Shown piece after piece: positions 14,050-16,664 of a stretch of DNA of 16,664 nt. Position numbers and translations under genes: made by a program. Every line of letters starts with the position of its first letter. Within the stretch, counting starts at the first letter, position 1. Below the pieces are notes generated by a model. It did not search any database and had not been told where the DNA came from. It saw only the letters and a program-made list of their open reading frames with translations. The DNA is from DASXUC01 sp036004445 (lineage in GTDB: Bacteria; Sysuimicrobiota; Sysuimicrobiia; Sysuimicrobiales; Kaftiobacteriaceae), in the NCBI GenBank assembly GCA_036004445.1, contig DASYRL010000060.1, positions 1 to 16,664 of the forward strand. Reading direction: 5' to 3'.

Positions 14050-14403
14050 ATGGCTGTCACAACCATTCCAATCTTGCGCCGGTGCTGCGGTCCGGATTGC
14101 GCCGGCACGGTCGCCAAGACAAAATTCAACGAAGAGCAGCTCGAGCAACAGGCGTCAGCGCTCCACGCCCTGGGTGACGCGACGCGGTTGAAGATGGTCC
14201 AGCTCCTCGCGCATCACGATTCGCTGTGCGTGTGCGAGATTCAGGAAGCGTTTGAGCTCGGCCAACCCACGGTCTCGCATCATCTGAAGATCCTCCGCGA
14301 TGTCGGGTTGATTGACTCGCAGCGCCGCGGCAAGTGGGCCTACTACGCGCTCCGGCGCGACGCGCTCAAAGAATTGACCCAGCACGTCCAGTCACTGGTC
14401 TAG
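14050..14403 (+). CDS. arsR: ArsR-family arsenite-responsive repressor
   Basis: This 117-residue protein is an ArsR/SmtB winged-helix repressor: ALGDATRLKMVQLL, then the recognition helix region QPTVSHHLKILRDVGLI and the wing RRGKWAYYAL. The CVC pair (C60, C62) in SLCVCEIQ at the start of the DNA-binding helix is the As(III)/Sb(III) site of classic ArsR proteins (ELCVCDL). An N-terminal CCGPDC (C12, C13, C17) adds further thiols. Metalloid binding would release it from the promoter at 13987-14015. The ATG at 14050 is preferred; the in-frame ATG at 14011 lies inside the -10 hexamer and cannot be in the transcript. Ribosome site GGTGAG is close upstream. It is the first gene of the arsR-arsN2-arsM operon. 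Confidence 0.9.
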   Translation: MAVTTIPILRRCCGPDCAGTVAKTKFNEEQLEQQASALHALGDATRLKMVQLLAHHDSLCVCEIQEAFELGQPTVSHHLKILRDVGLIDSQRRGKWAYYALRRDALKELTQHVQSLV

Positions 14404-14412
14404 GAGCAGCCG

Positions 14413-14871
14413 ATGGCCGCGTCAGTCGAACAGAGAATCCGACCCGCACTACCTGCCGATCTGCCCGGGATCGAGACCCTCCTGGCGTCGTTCGATTTGC
14501 CCACGGTGGGGGTGGATGAGCAGCTCGGCGGGTTTGTTGTCGCCGAAGACGGCGGCGCGATTGTCGCGTCGGCCGGGCTCGAAGTGTACGGTCGCGGCGC
14601 CCTGCTGCGGTCCGTCGCCGTGCGACCCGACTACCAGGGCCGCGGACTGGCCAGGACGCTCGTCCGCCACCTGCTCGAGCGGGGCCGCGCGGATGGCATT
14701 GAGCGGGTGTTCCTGCTGACGACCACCGCTGCGGAGTTCTTCCGCCGGATGGGCTTTGAGGCGATCGATGATTTCGCCGTGGACTCGGCCGTGCGCGCAT
14801 CCAAGGAGTTCGGCGACTGCTGCTGTGTCGGTGCCCAAACGATGAAACTGAATCTGGGAGGGACCTCATGA
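14413..14871 (+). CDS. arsN2: ArsN2-like GNAT N-acetyltransferase
   Basis: This 152-residue GNAT-family acetyltransferase has the acetyl-CoA loop QGRGLA (75-80) after LLRSVAVRPDY, and the FLLTTTAAEFFRRMGF block (100-115) typical of the arsenic-operon subgroup called ArsN2. Related ArsN1 enzymes acetylate the amino group of arsinothricin and phosphinothricin; the exact substrate of ArsN2 is less certain. Near the C-terminus, SKEFGDCCCVGAQTM has three consecutive Cys where relatives usually have one Cys followed by Pro, an unusual thiol cluster for a GNAT. AGGAG at 14403-14407 precedes the ATG, nine bases after arsR, and the stop overlaps arsM by ATGA. Placement between arsR and arsM supports the name. 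Confidence 0.82.
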   Translation: MAASVEQRIRPALPADLPGIETLLASFDLPTVGVDEQLGGFVVAEDGGAIVASAGLEVYGRGALLRSVAVRPDYQGRGLARTLVRHLLERGRADGIERVFLLTTTAAEFFRRMGFEAIDDFAVDSAVRASKEFGDCCCVGAQTMKLNLGGTS

Positions 14872-15578
14872 TCACTCCAGACACCATCAGGCTGAAAGTG
14901 AGAGAGCACTACCGGGACGCGCTGATCTCGGGAAGCTGCGGCTGCGGAGATTGCTGCGGTGCCGATTCGGCTGCCGATCAATCCGCCGTGACGAGCCTCG
15001 TCGGGCCGTCGTTGGGCTGCGGCACGCCGGTGGCCCTCGCGGATCTGCGGCCCGGCGAAGTCGTCGTGGATCTCGGCTCCGGGGCGGGCGGGGACGTCCT
15101 GCGCGCGGCCCGCGAGGTGGGTCCATCCGGCCGCAGCATCGGGGTGGACATGACGCCGGAGATGGTCGCGGCGGCCCGGGCCAATGCCGCGCGCGCGGAT
15201 CTCGGTCACGCGGAGTTCAGACTCGGGGAGATCGAACACTTGCCGCTCCCCGATGGCTCAGCCGACGTCATCATCAGCAACTGCGTGATCAACCTGGTGC
15301 CAGACAAGCCCCGCGCGTTCGCCGAGGCCTACCGCGTGCTGCGCCCCGGCGGACGGCTCGTGGTCTCCGACATGGTGTCGCACGGTCCGCTGCCGGATGC
15401 CATTCGCGCCGATCCTGCGGCTTGGGCCGCGTGCATCGCCGGCGCCGTTTCGTCTGAGGAGTATGCGGCGGCGATCGCCGGCGCCGGATTCGAGTCCATC
15501 GCGGTGCTAGCCGCCGGCGACGCGGTGCCTGGACAAATCTATTCTGTCACGATCCGCGCGCTCAAGCCGGTGTCCTGA
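14868..15578 (+). CDS. arsM: Arsenite S-adenosylmethionine methyltransferase
   Basis: This 236-residue protein is a clear ArsM, which methylates As(III) with SAM to methylated, partly volatile species in the cytosol. Diagnostic parts are SLGCGTPVALADLRPGE (48-64), the SAM loop VVDLGSGAGGD (66-76), GVDMTPEMV (92-100) and ISNCVINLVPDKPR (136-149). Three conserved arsenic-binding cysteines are visible as C51, C139 and C189 (ACIAGA). The N-terminus adds SCGCGDCCG with four more Cys (24, 26, 29, 30), somewhat richer than the pair common in bacterial ArsM. The start overlaps the arsN2 stop (ATGA at 14868-14871). The 3' end runs 40 bp into the 3' end of proC on the other strand; the final residues look normal, so the overlap appears real. 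Confidence 0.93.
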   Translation: MITPDTIRLKVREHYRDALISGSCGCGDCCGADSAADQSAVTSLVGPSLGCGTPVALADLRPGEVVVDLGSGAGGDVLRAAREVGPSGRSIGVDMTPEMVAAARANAARADLGHAEFRLGEIEHLPLPDGSADVIISNCVINLVPDKPRAFAEAYRVLRPGGRLVVSDMVSHGPLPDAIRADPAAWAACIAGAVSSEEYAAAIAGAGFESIAVLAAGDAVPGQIYSVTIRALKPVS

Positions 15579-16396
15579 CCGGGTTCCCCGGACATCTCCC
15601 GCGCCCGGGCCGCCGCGCGTTCGATGGCATCACGAACCGCTGTGGAGAACCCGCGGTCGGCCAGCACCCCAAGCGCCGCCATCGTCGTTCCTCCCGGCGA
15701 CGTCACGCGGCGCCGCAGTTCGGCCGGGTCTTCCGCCGTTGTGACGAGCATCTGGGCTGCGCCGTGGAGTGTTTGAACCGCCAGCCGGCGCGCGAGTTCG
15801 TCAGACAAACCCAGTTCGACGCCGGCATGAATCATCGCTTCGATCAGATAGTACACGTAGGCCGGTCCGCTGCCCGATAGCCCAGTGACCACGTCGAGGA
15901 CGCCCTCCGCGGTCACCACCACATCGCCGACTGCGCGGAACAGGTCGGCCGCCATCGTAAGCTGATCCGCCGTGACGTGCGTTCCCGTGGCCAGCGCCGT
16001 TGCGGATGCCTGAACGGCCGCAGACGTGTTGGGCATGGCACGGATCACCGCGACGCCCGGCAGCGCCCCCTCAAGCCGCGAGAGCGGAAACCCAGCCACC
16101 ACGGAGATCACCAGTTGATTCCTTCCTACACGCCCCCTCAGCTCATCGAGGACCGTGGGGGTATCCGCAGGTTTGACCGCGATCACGAGCACCGAGCTGC
16201 GGGCGAGCAGCAGGGTCTTCGCCGCCGTCGTCTGGACGCCATACCGCGCGCCCAGCGCCTGCAGCCTCGCGCGATTGGATCGATTGGTGACCCAGATGCT
16301 CGAGGGCGGCAGCAGTCCACGGACCCCAATGCCCTTGATGAGAGCATCCGCCATGTTGCCGGCGCCGATGACGCCGAGCGTCGTCTGTTGTGTCAT
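15539..16396 (-). CDS. proC: Pyrroline-5-carboxylate reductase
   Basis: This 285-residue enzyme catalyses the last step of proline synthesis, NAD(P)H-dependent reduction of 1-pyrroline-5-carboxylate. It has the N-terminal Rossmann loop GVIGAGNMA (8-16), VIAVKP (71-76), IRAMPNTSAAV (118-128), the signature GLSGSGPAYVYYLIEAM (172-188) and SPGGTT (233-238). The ATG at 16396 is chosen because GAGAGGTGG lies just upstream and the T-box terminator ends before it; a longer open frame runs into the leader and is rejected. It appears to be a single-gene unit controlled by the T-box leader at 16423-16655. The last 40 bases overlap the arsM 3' end in the opposite direction, so read-through of either transcript would be antisense to the other. 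Confidence 0.95.
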   Translation of the reverse strand: MTQQTTLGVIGAGNMADALIKGIGVRGLLPPSSIWVTNRSNRARLQALGARYGVQTTAAKTLLLARSSVLVIAVKPADTPTVLDELRGRVGRNQLVISVVAGFPLSRLEGALPGVAVIRAMPNTSAAVQASATALATGTHVTADQLTMAADLFRAVGDVVVTAEGVLDVVTGLSGSGPAYVYYLIEAMIHAGVELGLSDELARRLAVQTLHGAAQMLVTTAEDPAELRRRVTSPGGTTMAALGVLADRGFSTAVRDAIERAAARAREMSGEPGQDTGLSARIVTE

Positions 16397-16414
16397 GCCT
16401 GCCACCTCTCTATG

Positions 16415-16452
16415 AAACACAAATTCCCTCCGCCTCAAGGGCGGAAGGGAAT
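16415..16452 (-). terminator. Intrinsic terminator of the T-box leader
   Basis: On the minus strand ATTCCCTTCCGCC pairs with GGCGGAGGGAAT (one bulged T) around the loop CTTGA, followed by TTTGTGTTT. Its 5' arm overlaps the segment that would pair with the T-box AAGG to form the antiterminator, so the two folds exclude each other. Confidence 0.88.
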
Positions 16453-16655
16453 CCGCGGTACCACCTTGGTTCCGAGGCGCGTCGGACGTTGACGGGCCTC
16501 GGCTCATTGTCCCGGTATCGGCGGGCCCGACGCGATTTCGCGCGTATCGCTCAGGGGTGGGTTCGGAGATCCACTGCGGCGCCGCCTTGCACCCGATGGG
16601 CGGCGCTCGCTCTCGCAGGGCGCGCTCCTACATTCCCCGTCGTCACGAATTGAAA
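16423..16655 (-). promoter_or_regulatory. T-box riboswitch leader, predicted tRNA-Pro specific
   Basis: Read on the minus strand, all main T-box parts are present. Stem I has a base GGGG (16638-16635) with CCCC (16557-16554), an upper pair GGAG (16628-16625) with CTCC (16568-16565), a GAGAGC motif (16614-16609) and an apical GC stem (16606-16599 with 16585-16578) whose loop holds GGGTGCAA. In the specifier loop, GAA (16564-16562) is followed by CCC (16561-16559) and a purine A, so the codon is Pro. A CCGAGGC/GCCTCGG stem precedes the T-box sequence AACCAAGGTGGTACCGCGG (16471-16453). The TGGT bulge (16463-16460) would pair with tRNA ending ACCA, which fits the A discriminator of tRNA-Pro. A terminator follows. 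Uncharged tRNA-Pro would stabilise the antiterminator and allow proC transcription. Confidence 0.9.
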
Positions 16656-16658
16656 GAA

Positions 16659-16664
16659 ATTATA
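16659..16664 (-). promoter_or_regulatory. -10 element of the proC promoter
   Basis: The last six bases read TATAAT on the minus strand, a perfect -10, and lie about 20 bases before the first T-box stem. Transcription would start near 16652. The -35 lies beyond the window. Confidence 0.6.

Noticed and set aside
16564..16567. CCG (Pro) or TCC (Ser) as the T-box specifier
   Set aside because: These bases pair in the stem above the specifier loop (CTCC with GGAG) or precede the conserved GAA; the codon after GAA and before a purine is CCC.
1..16664. CRISPR arrays, tRNA/rRNA genes, transposases, phage or attachment sites
   Set aside because: No direct-repeat array, no tRNA-like cloverleaf or rRNA segment, and no transposase or integrase motif was seen on either strand.

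Overview
This is a GC-rich bacterial window carrying about sixteen genes in several short operons. It holds no rRNA, tRNA, CRISPR array or insertion sequence that I can see. A complete T-box riboswitch leader upstream of proC points to a Terrabacteria-type lineage (Bacillota, Actinobacteriota, Chloroflexota or a related candidate phylum) rather than a typical proteobacterium. The YtxH-type protein and the large cyclase/ATPase/LuxR regulator fit a soil or sediment bacterium of that kind. This placement is an inference; no phylogenetic marker is present.

Region 1 (1-4611, plus strand) is a compact catabolic cluster. It comprises the 3' end of a dihydroorotase/allantoinase-type cyclic amidohydrolase, an isochorismatase-family hydrolase fused to a C-terminal DUF4387 domain, an AtuA/DUF1446 protein, a RidA-family protein and an aldo/keto reductase. 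The first three genes are coupled by ATGA overlaps. The set looks like ring opening of a cyclic amide or ureide, hydrolysis of the amide or carbamoyl product, clearing of reactive enamine/imine intermediates by RidA, and redox conversion. The substrate is unknown.

Region 2 (4834-12158, minus strand) reads from right to left: an O-methyltransferase, a 948-residue cyclase-like/NB-ARC/TPR/LuxR regulator, a serine alpha/beta hydrolase, a polysaccharide deacetylase-like protein, and a 709-residue fusion of a second alpha/beta hydrolase with a GT-B glycosyltransferase. The fused hydrolase domain is a close paralogue of the stand-alone enzyme, but has Cys where the nucleophilic Ser should be. The last three genes are translationally coupled or nearly so and form one operon.

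Region 3 (12245-13916) holds small stress- or envelope-type genes: a lysine-rich DUF6496 protein and a secreted proline-rich membrane protein (minus), then a YtxH-like protein with 11-residue repeats, a Nudix hydrolase and a 51-residue basic protein (plus). A long hairpin between ytxH and the Nudix gene buries the Nudix ribosome-binding site.

Region 4 (13987-15578, plus) is an arsenic operon, arsR-arsN2-arsM, behind a good sigma-70-type promoter. It encodes arsenic chemistry (acetylation, methylation) but no efflux pump or reductase inside the window.

Region 5 (15539-16664, minus) is proC, whose 3' end overlaps arsM by 40 bp. It is preceded by a T-box leader whose specifier reads CCC (Pro), so proline synthesis appears to be controlled by uncharged tRNA-Pro.
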